31,523 nucleotides of DNA from a virus, in the IMG/VR virus record IMGVR_UViG_3300031857_000872, positions 1-31,523 of that record. One strand, given 5' to 3'. Positions 1 to 5,579 of the stretch are shown piece after piece (the first letter of the stretch is position 1; each line of letters starts with the position of its first letter). The translations under genes and the position numbers were made by a program. A model generated the notes under the pieces. The model was not told the DNA's origin. It saw nothing but the letters and a program-made list of their open reading frames with translations, and did not search any database.

Positions 1-212
1 TAGTAGCGATACATTGTGTCTTCTTTTTCTGTTAAACCAGGTAGGTCAGAGCATGCTTTAGAATGCGCAGCAAAGTAGAATGTCTTACCATCAACAAAAA
101 CCTGACTGGCCCATGAAGGAAGTGAATACATCCAAGAAAATAATACTGCTTCTTGATAATTGATTTGCCAAGCCATTACACATTCTTGGTCAATTGTTAT
201 AAATTTTCTCAT
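1..212 (-). CDS. Putative phage replication / winged-helix protein, N-terminal 70 residues (truncated by window edge)
   Basis: A minus-strand reading frame opens with ATG at 212-210 and stays open to base 1, giving 70 codons with no stop. The protein starts MRKFITIDQECVMAWQ and contains W-Q-I-N-Y-Q-E-A-V-L-F-S, then S-W-A-S, F-Y-F-A-A-H and D-T-M-Y-R-Y. This layout (aromatic helix, 'SWA', 'FYFA', then a helix ending in MYRYY) recalls the N-terminal helix-turn-helix region of phage replication initiator or DnaD-like proteins from Bacteroidota phages; that is family recall, not a search result. It is the only minus-strand gene and lies at a divergent junction, which suits an early or replication block facing away from the structural genes. 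A strong terminator-like hairpin with a U8 tail sits directly before its start codon. Confidence 0.5.
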   Translation of the reverse strand, partial: MRKFITIDQECVMAWQINYQEAVLFSWMYSLPSWASQVFVDGKTFYFAAHSKACSDLPGLTEKEDTMYRY

Positions 213-253
213 AAAAAAAACCCCCAGAACTTACGAGATTAGTCTGGGGGTTT
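213..253 (-). terminator. Rho-independent terminator-like hairpin abutting a start codon
   Basis: Bases 218-228 (AAACCCCCAGA) pair perfectly with 243-253 (TCTGGGGGTTT), an 11-bp stem with five consecutive G-C pairs and a 14-base loop. On the minus strand the stem is followed by eight U residues (bases 220-213), then AUG at 212-210. On the plus strand the tail is poorer (TTTAAGTTTTT), so the minus strand is the better reading, although weak bidirectional action is possible. Confidence 0.75.
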
Positions 254-324
254 AAGTTTTTAGGGTTTAACACTAAAAAACTGTTCCGTAATACGGTATT
301 ATCTCTCGTAAATAATAGCGCATC
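213..324 (-). promoter_or_regulatory. Predicted leader (or short RNA) of the minus-strand gene, ending in an attenuator-like hairpin
   Basis: If transcription starts a few bases past the minus-strand promoter core at 337-330, the leader runs from about 324 to 213. It contains a 16-codon frame, MRYYLREIIPYYGTVF, from 323 to 273, and ends in a hairpin followed by eight U residues. The AUG of the downstream gene follows those U residues immediately. Either the transcript is attenuated before the gene or a roughly 110-nt RNA is released here. The leader peptide is only a possibility: nothing but its position supports it. Confidence 0.35.
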
Positions 325-329
325 CGTAG

Positions 330-359
330 CAAATATAATTTTCGTTTTTTAAAAAGCAA
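330..359 (-). promoter_or_regulatory. Bacteroidota-type promoter, leftward
   Basis: Read on the minus strand, bases 337-330 give TATATTTG, matching the Bacteroidota -7 core TAnnTTTG, and bases 359-357 give TTG with a spacer of 19. That spacing fits the known -33/-7 arrangement. It drives the leader and the putative replication gene and lies back to back with the rightward promoter at 363-391. Confidence 0.6.
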
Positions 360-362
360 TTG

Positions 363-391
363 TTTGATAAAATAAAAATTGTTTATCTTTG
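363..391 (+). promoter_or_regulatory. Bacteroidota-type promoter, rightward, for the first structural operon
   Basis: TTTG at 363-366 and TATCTTTG at 384-391, spacer 17, match the -33/-7 elements used by Bacteroidota primary sigma factors. The expected start near 397 leaves about 15 bases before the ATG at 412. An in-frame TTG at 379 lies inside this promoter, so it cannot be the start codon of the mRNA made from it. Confidence 0.65.
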
Positions 392-411
392 AATTACAAA
401 AAGATACAATT

Positions 412-807
412 ATGAATGATGATATTTCAAACATAGCAGGTACGGTAACTCATTACCTTAGTATTGGAGAAGCTTTAGATTTAACAGGTTTAGATTATGG
501 TATTGGTAGAATTGTTGTATTATCCGATACTGAATTTGATTCATTAGAAGAACAATATATTGACAATGACCCTTCAAGTCCTACATATAATCAAACATTA
601 TCACAAAATGTTATGTTTAGTGCTGAGGACAATACAGGTCAAATAGGTCAAAACATAGTAGGTAAAATAATACCTGCTGGTGCTATTTTATGCCCAAAAA
701 GAGCTGCCTTTTCAAAAGTAGCTGTAGCAAGCGGAGTAAGCGGACTTGTTGAACTACACTTACTTATGCCTCAAAAATATACATCAAGAAAATATCCTGC
801 TGAATAA
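412..807 (+). CDS. Unknown small virion-type protein, 131 aa
   Basis: The ATG at 412 is chosen because the longer frame from TTG at 379 overlaps the promoter core at 384-391. The protein (MNDDISNIAGTVTHYLSIGE...) is acidic at the N-terminus and beta-rich, with a C-terminal V-E-L-H-L-L-M-P. No catalytic motif or membrane segment is visible. It is the first gene of the rightward operon, and its stop overlaps the next start by one base (TAATG at 804-808), so it is probably translationally coupled to the Ig-like gene that follows. The neighbours suggest a structural or fibre-accessory part. I do not recognise the family. Confidence 0.7.
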   Translation: MNDDISNIAGTVTHYLSIGEALDLTGLDYGIGRIVVLSDTEFDSLEEQYIDNDPSSPTYNQTLSQNVMFSAEDNTGQIGQNIVGKIIPAGAILCPKRAAFSKVAVASGVSGLVELHLLMPQKYTSRKYPAE

Positions 808-1220
808 TGGCTACTGGTATTGGCATAGGAACAAGTCAATCTCTAAGAAGGATTTTAACCACAGGAACTGGTCCTGTTGGTCCTATCAATACTGTGCCTC
901 CAGAAATTGATTCTGATGGTACAGGAGTTGGAAGTTTATTAAGTCTTGTTTCTAATGGTACATGGACTAACACAACAGGAACAGTTACATATACTTATCA
1001 ATGGTATAGAGGTAGTACTCCAATAGTTGGAGAAACTAACGATACTTACGCAATACAAGTTGCTGATAGTAATAAAAATTTAAAATTAAAAGTAACCGCA
1101 ACAGATAGTGTTGGTAGTGGTTACGCATTTTCAAACACAATAAGCATTGGTTACTTATGGGGAGCCAATACTATATCTCAAATATGGGGTTCATTAACAA
1201 ATTTAATTTGGGGGTCATAA
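807..1220 (+). CDS. Ig-like domain protein, 137 aa, putative virion surface adhesin
   Basis: Residues from about 30 to 115 form one bacterial immunoglobulin-like beta-sandwich. The run Y-T-Y-Q-W-Y-R-G, then I-V-G-E-T-N-D-T-Y, and L-K-L-K-V-T-A-T-D-S-V-G-S reproduces the typical pattern of Ig-like adhesion domains ('YQWYRdgtpI.gat..tY...... vkVTAtn..Gs'). The C-terminus is rich in W and G (L-W-G-A-N, I-W-G-S, I-W-G-S), a small triplicated W-G-(A/S) motif. Phages often use such domains on fibres or capsid decorations for weak carbohydrate binding. It sits between the unknown 131-aa gene (one-base overlap) and the fibre-like gene starting one base after its stop. The domain call is good; the exact virion position is unknown. 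Confidence 0.75.
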   Translation: MATGIGIGTSQSLRRILTTGTGPVGPINTVPPEIDSDGTGVGSLLSLVSNGTWTNTTGTVTYTYQWYRGSTPIVGETNDTYAIQVADSNKNLKLKVTATDSVGSGYAFSNTISIGYLWGANTISQIWGSLTNLIWGS

Positions 1221-1221
1221 C

Positions 1222-2676
1222 ATGGCAAATTTAAACGGACAAAACATAGGTCTAAACTACAAAGGAATATTAAACCTAAATGGTTTAAATGCACCATTAA
1301 GCACAACATTACAAGCCGTAAACGATGGAGATGGAGTAGCCTCTCCTTTGCAATTATCTACAACTGCTGTTTCAATAAATAGTGCATTAACTGTAATAGG
1401 AGAAACAAATAGCACTTCTTTAAAAATTTCTGGAACAAATGGTAATGGTCATATTCATTTAAGACATCAAGCTTCTGATGCGACTGCCTCTGGCCAAAAC
1501 ACAGCCTTATTTGCTGACAGTAATGGTGATATTAAATGGCAAAACGCCAACTTATATAGTACCACTTTAAGGACTGGTGGAGTTATTTCACAAAATAGTG
1601 TTTATACTTTTCCAGACTTTGCAGCAGTAACTCTTGCAGGGATAAACATTGCTCAAACATATACAGCAATTCAAACATTCCAATCAAATACTTTTGTATC
1701 TAATTTGTTTCATAGTGGATTTGTAAGTGGTTCATGGGTTACTACTCCAACCGGTACAGCAAATAACACAACACTATTTTACAGTACAAATGGTTATCTT
1801 GGAGTTAAGATAGGAACTGCTACTGGTGCTGCAATTTTTAATACAAGCGCGATAACAACAAGTGATAAAACATTTACACTTCCTAATTCATCAATGACAC
1901 TTGCTGGTCTTGAAATTGCTCAGACATACACAGCAACACAAACAGTAGGTATTACAAATACAGGAACGACAACCACATCTGGTTTTTATTTAAATGCAAC
2001 AACAAATGCATCTGGTGCTGCACCTGTTCAAAACTCACCAGTTTTGTATTTTTCTGCAAACGGATGGAATAACACAACAAGTACAAGTCTTACTGGTGGT
2101 TATAGGATGTATGTAAAATCATTTGCACCAGCTAACCCACCTTCTTTTGAAATGCAATTTGAAACAATAAGCGGTGGATTGGTTGCAACATTAAACACCA
2201 GTACATTTACTATGATTGGTGCTATTGTTGGAAATAGCTTTTCAACAACTGGAACAATTTTAATAAACAGTAGAATTACACTTTCTGAAAATGGTGATGG
2301 TGCTTTTAGAATTAGAAATAATGCAAACACAACATTAACAAGAGTTGAATTTGGAAATGTAACACAAGGTGCTAGATTAGTATTTCAAACTGGAGATGGT
2401 ATTCCGGGTTTCACAAAATCAGACAATACAGCAATACAAAGATTAGCTTTTGGTCCAACCGGAACAGCGGCACCAGCACTTGCTGTTGCTACAACTACTG
2501 CGGCAGGAGATACCTTAAAAGCTGTTTTTGCTGATGGAAGTGGTGATACATTTATAATGGGTAAGCATAAAACACATGCAGCTTATGTAGCAACAACAGT
2601 TACACCAGCAGGTTATTTAGTTATCTTTGATTCAACAGGTACATCATACAGAATACCGGCAGTAGCTGGAAATTAA
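1222..2676 (+). CDS. Tail-fibre or receptor-binding-like protein, 484 aa
   Basis: The protein is long, rich in T, N, S and G, with little charge and no membrane segment, as expected for a beta-rich trimeric fibre or head fibre. It contains two copies of a motif: T-L-A-G-I-N-I-A-Q-T-Y-T-A-I-Q-T at nucleotides about 1629-1676 and T-L-A-G-L-E-I-A-Q-T-Y-T-A-T-Q-T at about 1899-1946, each preceded by a 'F-P-D/L-P-N' turn. The pattern 'LRHQASDATASGQNTALFAD' followed by 'GDIKW' recalls phage fibre stem or peptidase-free tail proteins. The C-terminus (V-T-P-A-G-Y-L-V-I-F-D-S-T-G-T-S-Y-R-I-P-A-V-A-G-N) looks like a typical fibre end. No endosialidase-type intramolecular chaperone is seen. It follows the Ig-like gene directly, so the two may form one host-contact assembly. 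Confidence 0.65.
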   Translation: MANLNGQNIGLNYKGILNLNGLNAPLSTTLQAVNDGDGVASPLQLSTTAVSINSALTVIGETNSTSLKISGTNGNGHIHLRHQASDATASGQNTALFADSNGDIKWQNANLYSTTLRTGGVISQNSVYTFPDFAAVTLAGINIAQTYTAIQTFQSNTFVSNLFHSGFVSGSWVTTPTGTANNTTLFYSTNGYLGVKIGTATGAAIFNTSAITTSDKTFTLPNSSMTLAGLEIAQTYTATQTVGITNTGTTTTSGFYLNATTNASGAAPVQNSPVLYFSANGWNNTTSTSLTGGYRMYVKSFAPANPPSFEMQFETISGGLVATLNTSTFTMIGAIVGNSFSTTGTILINSRITLSENGDGAFRIRNNANTTLTRVEFGNVTQGARLVFQTGDGIPGFTKSDNTAIQRLAFGPTGTAAPALAVATTTAAGDTLKAVFADGSGDTFIMGKHKTHAAYVATTVTPAGYLVIFDSTGTSYRIPAVAGN

Positions 2677-2687
2677 TTAATTATATC

Positions 2688-2978
2688 ATGATATTAGTAA
2701 ACATCCCTAGCTTTTTAGCTACAACAGAGGAAACTCAAACACCGATTAAGGTAGAAAAAATAGTGGTTAACTACTCAACAAGATTGGGTGTTAAAAATGA
2801 TGCGCCACAGGGCTACATAGATTCTTACATTGGAACAGAATCTAATTCGTTTTTATACAATTTACCGCCAATAGAGATGGAAGATTTAGTTGGAGATATT
2901 CTTGCTGAATTGCATGATCTATATATCTTGCATTTGTCAGTATTAAATCCAAGTTTAACTTTTACATCAACTTTGTAA
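2688..2978 (+). CDS. Unknown 96-aa protein
   Basis: A small frame starting MILVNIPSFLATTEETQTP, with an acidic middle (I-E-M-E-D-L-V-G-D-I-L-A-E-L-H-D-L) that is probably helical and a beta-like N-terminal half. It lies 11 bases after the fibre-like gene. Its TAA stop (2976-2978) forms the first three bases of a TAATTTTG promoter core for the next gene. No family is recognised; fibre or virion accessory is only a guess from position. Confidence 0.6.
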   Translation: MILVNIPSFLATTEETQTPIKVEKIVVNYSTRLGVKNDAPQGYIDSYIGTESNSFLYNLPPIEMEDLVGDILAELHDLYILHLSVLNPSLTFTSTL

Positions 2979-2983
2979 TTTTG
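2954..2983 (+). promoter_or_regulatory. Promoter core TAATTTTG overlapping a stop codon
   Basis: TAATTTTG at 2976-2983 matches TAnnTTTG, with a weak -33 candidate TTTA at 2954-2957 (spacer 18). The predicted start near 2989 leaves a leader of about 18 bases before ATG 3007. The stop codon of the preceding gene is the TAA of the promoter core. Confidence 0.5.
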
Positions 2984-3006
2984 TAAAAAAACCCTATAAT
3001 TGTCAC

Positions 3007-3333
3007 ATGTCAAAAGTCAATATAAACCAAAACATTCTTACAGCTACAGGTGAGCCAATCACCGAAAACGGAAAAGCTATTTCTGTAAAAGACATTATAA
3101 TCAATGTTTTAAACATGGTTCAAGAAGGTCAACCACCAGAGGAATCTTATAAATGTGGTGAATTGATTGTTAAAATTTCAAGACACAAATCAAACGAAGA
3201 TTTTTTAATGGAATCAGAAGAGATAAGCCTTGTAAAAGCTAAGATTAAAAAGCATGGTTTACCAGTGACTATAATTCAGATTTGTGACATTTTAGAGGGA
3301 TATAAAAACCCCTTTGAAAATAATGAAATCTAG
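3007..3333 (+). CDS. Unknown 108-aa phage protein preceding the lysis cassette
   Basis: The sequence (MSKVNINQNILTATGEPITE...) has a short beta N-terminus followed by helices. A pattern of 'K-D-I-I-I-N-V-L', then a charged stretch and 'E-E-I-S-L-V-K-A-K-I-K-K-H-G-L-P-V-T-I-I-Q-I-C-D-I-L-E' resembles a widespread family of roughly 100-aa phage proteins of unknown role that I recall from many genomes. It has its own promoter at 2976-2983, and its C-terminus overlaps the holin start by 11 bases, so it is probably co-transcribed with lysis genes. No function can be assigned from sequence. Confidence 0.65.
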   Translation: MSKVNINQNILTATGEPITENGKAISVKDIIINVLNMVQEGQPPEESYKCGELIVKISRHKSNEDFLMESEEISLVKAKIKKHGLPVTIIQICDILEGYKNPFENNEI

Positions 3334-3754
3334 CAATGTTCCATTAGAGCTATTAGCTATAAAATACGCACCCTATATTTTAGCAGGAGTGCTTTCATAT
3401 ATTTCACCAATAGTACCGGCATTAATTTTTGTCGGTATGCTTGTTATGGCAGATTGGATAACAGGAATGATAAAAGGTCATAGGACCGATACTTTTACAA
3501 GTAGGAAGGTTATTCAAAAGTTTTACTCTGGTTGCGCTTATATAATTTGCATATTGGTTGTAAGGATGGCCGAAGTTTATTTCGGTGAAGAAATTCCATT
3601 TGTAAAACCAGTAGTTGCAATTATCGCTTTGGCTGAACTACAATCGTTAAGAGAAAATATTCAATCTATAACCGGAATTGATATTTTAAAACACTTTACT
3701 TCCGTAATAATGAGGAAGTCTGATCCATCTGAAAAAAACAACGAGGAGGAGTAA
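3323..3754 (+). CDS. Holin, phage holin family 4-like, 143 aa
   Basis: The protein has several hydrophobic segments at roughly residues 14-30, 31-47, 70-87 and 94-108. It carries the signature M-A-D-W-I-T-G-M-I-K-G, matching the 'D.iTG..Ka' core of the Phage_holin_4/toxin-secretion holin family, plus a later A-L-A-E-L-Q-S-L-R-E-N-I typical of its C-terminal part. The tail is highly charged (K-S-D-P-S-E-K-N-N-E-E-E), as in cytoplasmic holin ends. It would form the inner-membrane lesion that lets the amidase reach peptidoglycan. ATG 3323 is preferred over the in-frame TTG at 3314; either way it overlaps the upstream gene. The next small gene starts two bases after its stop. Confidence 0.8.
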   Translation: MKSSNVPLELLAIKYAPYILAGVLSYISPIVPALIFVGMLVMADWITGMIKGHRTDTFTSRKVIQKFYSGCAYIICILVVRMAEVYFGEEIPFVKPVVAIIALAELQSLRENIQSITGIDILKHFTSVIMRKSDPSEKNNEEE

Positions 3755-3755
3755 A

Positions 3756-3869
3756 ATGAAAAGCGATTTCAACAAAAACAATCCAAACAGAGTAGATTAC
3801 ACCTCATTAGTGTTGGCATTTTTTATTGTTGCTCTTATGGTTTGTTTTCTTATTTTAATAAATTTATGA
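3756..3869 (+). CDS. Small single-span membrane peptide in the lysis cassette, 37 aa
   Basis: ATG at 3756 opens a 37-codon frame: a polar, positively charged N-terminus (MKSDFNKNNPNRVDYTS) followed by one strongly hydrophobic segment ending V-C-F-L-I-L-I-N-L. It starts one base after the holin stop, follows a purine-rich GAGGAGG stretch, and its TGA stop overlaps the amidase ATG as ATGA (3866-3869). That tight coupling on both sides argues that it is translated. By position and topology it could be an antiholin, a second small holin or another lysis regulator. No homologous family is recognised. Confidence 0.55.
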   Translation: MKSDFNKNNPNRVDYTSLVLAFFIVALMVCFLILINL

Positions 3870-4393
3870 TAGTAATTACTGCTGGACACCACAACAACGA
3901 TCCTGGTGCTATATCAAACGGATTTATGGAATCCGACTTAACAAAGCATTTAAGAGAAAAAATATCAAGTTATATTTCACCAAAATACAAAGTCGTTAAA
4001 GACCAAGATTCTTGGACACTATCTCAAACAACATCCAATATTAAAACAGGTAGTGGTAGTGTAACTTTTGATATACACTTTAATGCAGGAAGTCCAAGTG
4101 CAACTGGGACAGAAATATTTGTTCCAGAAAACGCAACACCCAATGAGTTAAAAATTGCACATAAAATAGGTTTTGGTGTTTCAAAAGCTATTGGAATAAA
4201 ATATCGTGGATTAAAATTTCCTCAAGAATCGCAAAGAAAAACTCTTGGTATATTTAAGTTTATCGGAATAAACATGCTTATTGAAGTTTGTTTTATTACA
4301 AACAAAGATGACCTTGATAAATATTTTCATTCCATAGAAAGTGTAGCAAAATTAATTGCTGAAGTATTGATGGAAGCCGATGACTTACATTAG
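3866..4393 (+). CDS. N-acetylmuramoyl-L-alanine amidase (endolysin), Amidase_3 type, 175 aa
   Basis: The enzyme cuts the amide bond between N-acetylmuramic acid and L-alanine in peptidoglycan at lysis. Visible motifs follow the zinc amidase_3 fold: T-A-G-H-H-N-N-D-P-G-A near the N-terminus (first zinc His8), E22 in M-E-S-D-L-T as the likely second ligand, D-I-H-F-N-A with His71 as third ligand, and I-E-V-C-F-I-T-N with catalytic Glu140. ATG 3866 is chosen because the catalytic domain begins right there (MIVITAGH) and because it overlaps the preceding stop as ATGA; an ATG at 3842 would add eight residues inside the small gene. There is no signal peptide and no cell-wall binding domain, so release depends on the upstream holin. 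A strong terminator follows. Confidence 0.9.
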   Translation: MIVITAGHHNNDPGAISNGFMESDLTKHLREKISSYISPKYKVVKDQDSWTLSQTTSNIKTGSGSVTFDIHFNAGSPSATGTEIFVPENATPNELKIAHKIGFGVSKAIGIKYRGLKFPQESQRKTLGIFKFIGINMLIEVCFITNKDDLDKYFHSIESVAKLIAEVLMEADDLH

Positions 4394-4429
4394 TTTTTTA
4401 TATTGAATATTAGTGTTTTATACAACATT

Positions 4430-4464
4430 AACCGAAGTTAAGTAACGATTAGCTTCGGTTTTTT
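4430..4464 (+). terminator. Rho-independent terminator after the amidase
   Basis: Bases 4430-4441 pair with 4449-4460 (12 bp, one G-T) around a 7-base loop GTAACGA; the core is AACCGAAG/CTTCGGTT. The stem is followed by TTTT and then TATTATATTTG. It closes the holin-amidase unit and runs straight into the promoter core of the next gene. Confidence 0.85.
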
Positions 4465-4466
4465 AT

Positions 4467-4474
4467 TATATTTG
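4467..4474 (+). promoter_or_regulatory. Promoter core TATATTTG directly after a terminator
   Basis: TATATTTG matches TAnnTTTG and begins in the T-rich tail of the 4430-4464 terminator. No -33 TTG is seen at 17-21 bases. The predicted transcript start is only a few bases from ATG 4480, so the mRNA would be leaderless or nearly so. Confidence 0.45.
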
Positions 4475-4479
4475 AAGTT

Positions 4480-4980
4480 ATGAGGTACATATTTATATTA
4501 TTACTACTTTCAAGCTGCGTTACAAAACAAGCTTGCGAAAAAAAGTTTCCACCAGAAACAAGAATCAAGGATTCTATTGTAGTTAAAGATAGTCTGGTTA
4601 TAAAAGACAGTATTGTAATTAAGACAAAAGATTCTATTGTAATCGTTGAAGGGGTATCGGGAAGCGATAGTATTCCATGTGACGAAAACAGTAAAACTAC
4701 GGTCAGAAGAAACGGTGATGTCTTTACAATCAAAGTAAGAAATGGAAAGGTTTATTTTAATTATGATTTAAAAGGCACTACAAGCAGGTTTCAAGAATTA
4801 ATAACACAAAAGGACTACGAGATAAATAAACTCTCTGTAATGCAAAAAAACAGCGAAGAAACAAAGGTTGTAGTTTCAACTGTAACCTACATTCCTTGGT
4901 GGGTTAAAATTTTAGCATGGATTGGTGGAATTAGTATTGTTTGGTACGCAATAAAATACGCTATTGCAAAATGGATTTAA
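4480..4980 (+). CDS. Candidate single-gene (u-) spanin: lipoprotein with C-terminal membrane segment, 166 aa
   Basis: The N-terminus MRYIFILLLLSSC is a lipoprotein signal with lipobox L-S-S-C (Cys13). The C-terminus has one membrane segment at about 140-163 (starts W-W-V-K-I-L-A-W-I-G-G, ends K-W-I). An outer-membrane lipid anchor plus an inner-membrane anchor in one chain is the definition of a unimolecular spanin, the T1 gp11 type, which joins the two membranes in the last step of Gram-negative lysis. The gene follows holin and amidase. Residues 30-55 contain four KDS(I/L)V(V/I) hexads. Their codons differ between copies, so the repeat is old or maintained at protein level. About 120 residues lie between the anchors, enough for the periplasm. 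The function is inferred from topology and neighbours. Confidence 0.65.
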   Translation: MRYIFILLLLSSCVTKQACEKKFPPETRIKDSIVVKDSLVIKDSIVIKTKDSIVIVEGVSGSDSIPCDENSKTTVRRNGDVFTIKVRNGKVYFNYDLKGTTSRFQELITQKDYEINKLSVMQKNSEETKVVVSTVTYIPWWVKILAWIGGISIVWYAIKYAIAKWI

Positions 4981-5579
4981 GCGAATATGATTTTTCCAAA
5001 ATGGATATGCGCATAGACTTGATGTCTGATAGCGATGATCCATATTTTAAAAACCAGTTATTTCAAAAGTATTCAGAGTTTAATGCTATTGTTCCCCTAC
5101 ACAGGAGAAAGGTATTAAAGTACATTATTGGAGTTTACGATAAGAAAAGTCCATTAAGAACCTCTGATATAATGAAAACAAAGATACTGGCTGCGGAGTT
5201 GGCTGGTTTTAAAAGAACCTCAAACAGATTTGAAAGGCTTGTAGATGCCATGATGATGTGTGAGATTGAGCAAATAAACGCAATGATAGTTAGGTATGTT
5301 TCAATACAAAAAGATGTAACATATCAAAAGTATTGCATTTTACAAGAAGCGTATGCAAGAGCAGGTAAGGAGATTTTAGATGGAGCCACAAAGGACATTA
5401 ATCAGTTTACCAAAATTGAAGATGAACTAACAGCAACGCAAGATGAGTTAGTGCAGAACGACAACTCTGAAAAAATTAAACAGGAATTGTATAGATTTTA
5501 TTTAGAGGATAGAGTAGAGTTAAGACCAGAAGAAATAGCAGCTAAACTAAAAGAAAACCCAAATGAGCTTCCTTGCTGA
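4971..5579 (+). CDS. Unknown protein upstream of TerL, possible small terminase subunit, 202 aa
   Basis: ATG 4971 gives MDLSEYDFSKMDMRIDL...; an earlier in-frame TTG at 4941 lies deep in the spanin-like gene and is less likely. The chain is helical and charged. It has a central stretch (T-S-D-I-M-K-T-K-I-L-A-A-E-L-A-G-F) that could be a helix-turn-helix and a long helical C-terminal half rich in E, K and Q. It overlaps the spanin-like gene by 10 bases and TerL by 17. Small terminases commonly lie just before TerL and have a DNA-binding N-terminus with an oligomerising helical core, so this role is plausible but rests on position. Confidence 0.45.
   Translation: MDLSEYDFSKMDMRIDLMSDSDDPYFKNQLFQKYSEFNAIVPLHRRKVLKYIIGVYDKKSPLRTSDIMKTKILAAELAGFKRTSNRFERLVDAMMMCEIEQINAMIVRYVSIQKDVTYQKYCILQEAYARAGKEILDGATKDINQFTKIEDELTATQDELVQNDNSEKIKQELYRFYLEDRVELRPEEIAAKLKENPNELPC

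Noticed and set aside
290-360. Minus-strand frame with a C-Y-G-C motif (zinc-ribbon-like end)
   Set aside because: No start codon between the upstream stop and the motif, and only one C-x-x-C pair; it also overlaps the promoter.
379-411. TTG start adding 11 residues to the 131-aa gene
   Set aside because: It lies within the promoter core at 384-391; ATG 412 fits the predicted transcript.
3842-3865. ATG 3842 as the amidase start
   Set aside because: The extra residues read through the small membrane gene, and the catalytic domain begins at 3866 with an ATGA overlap.
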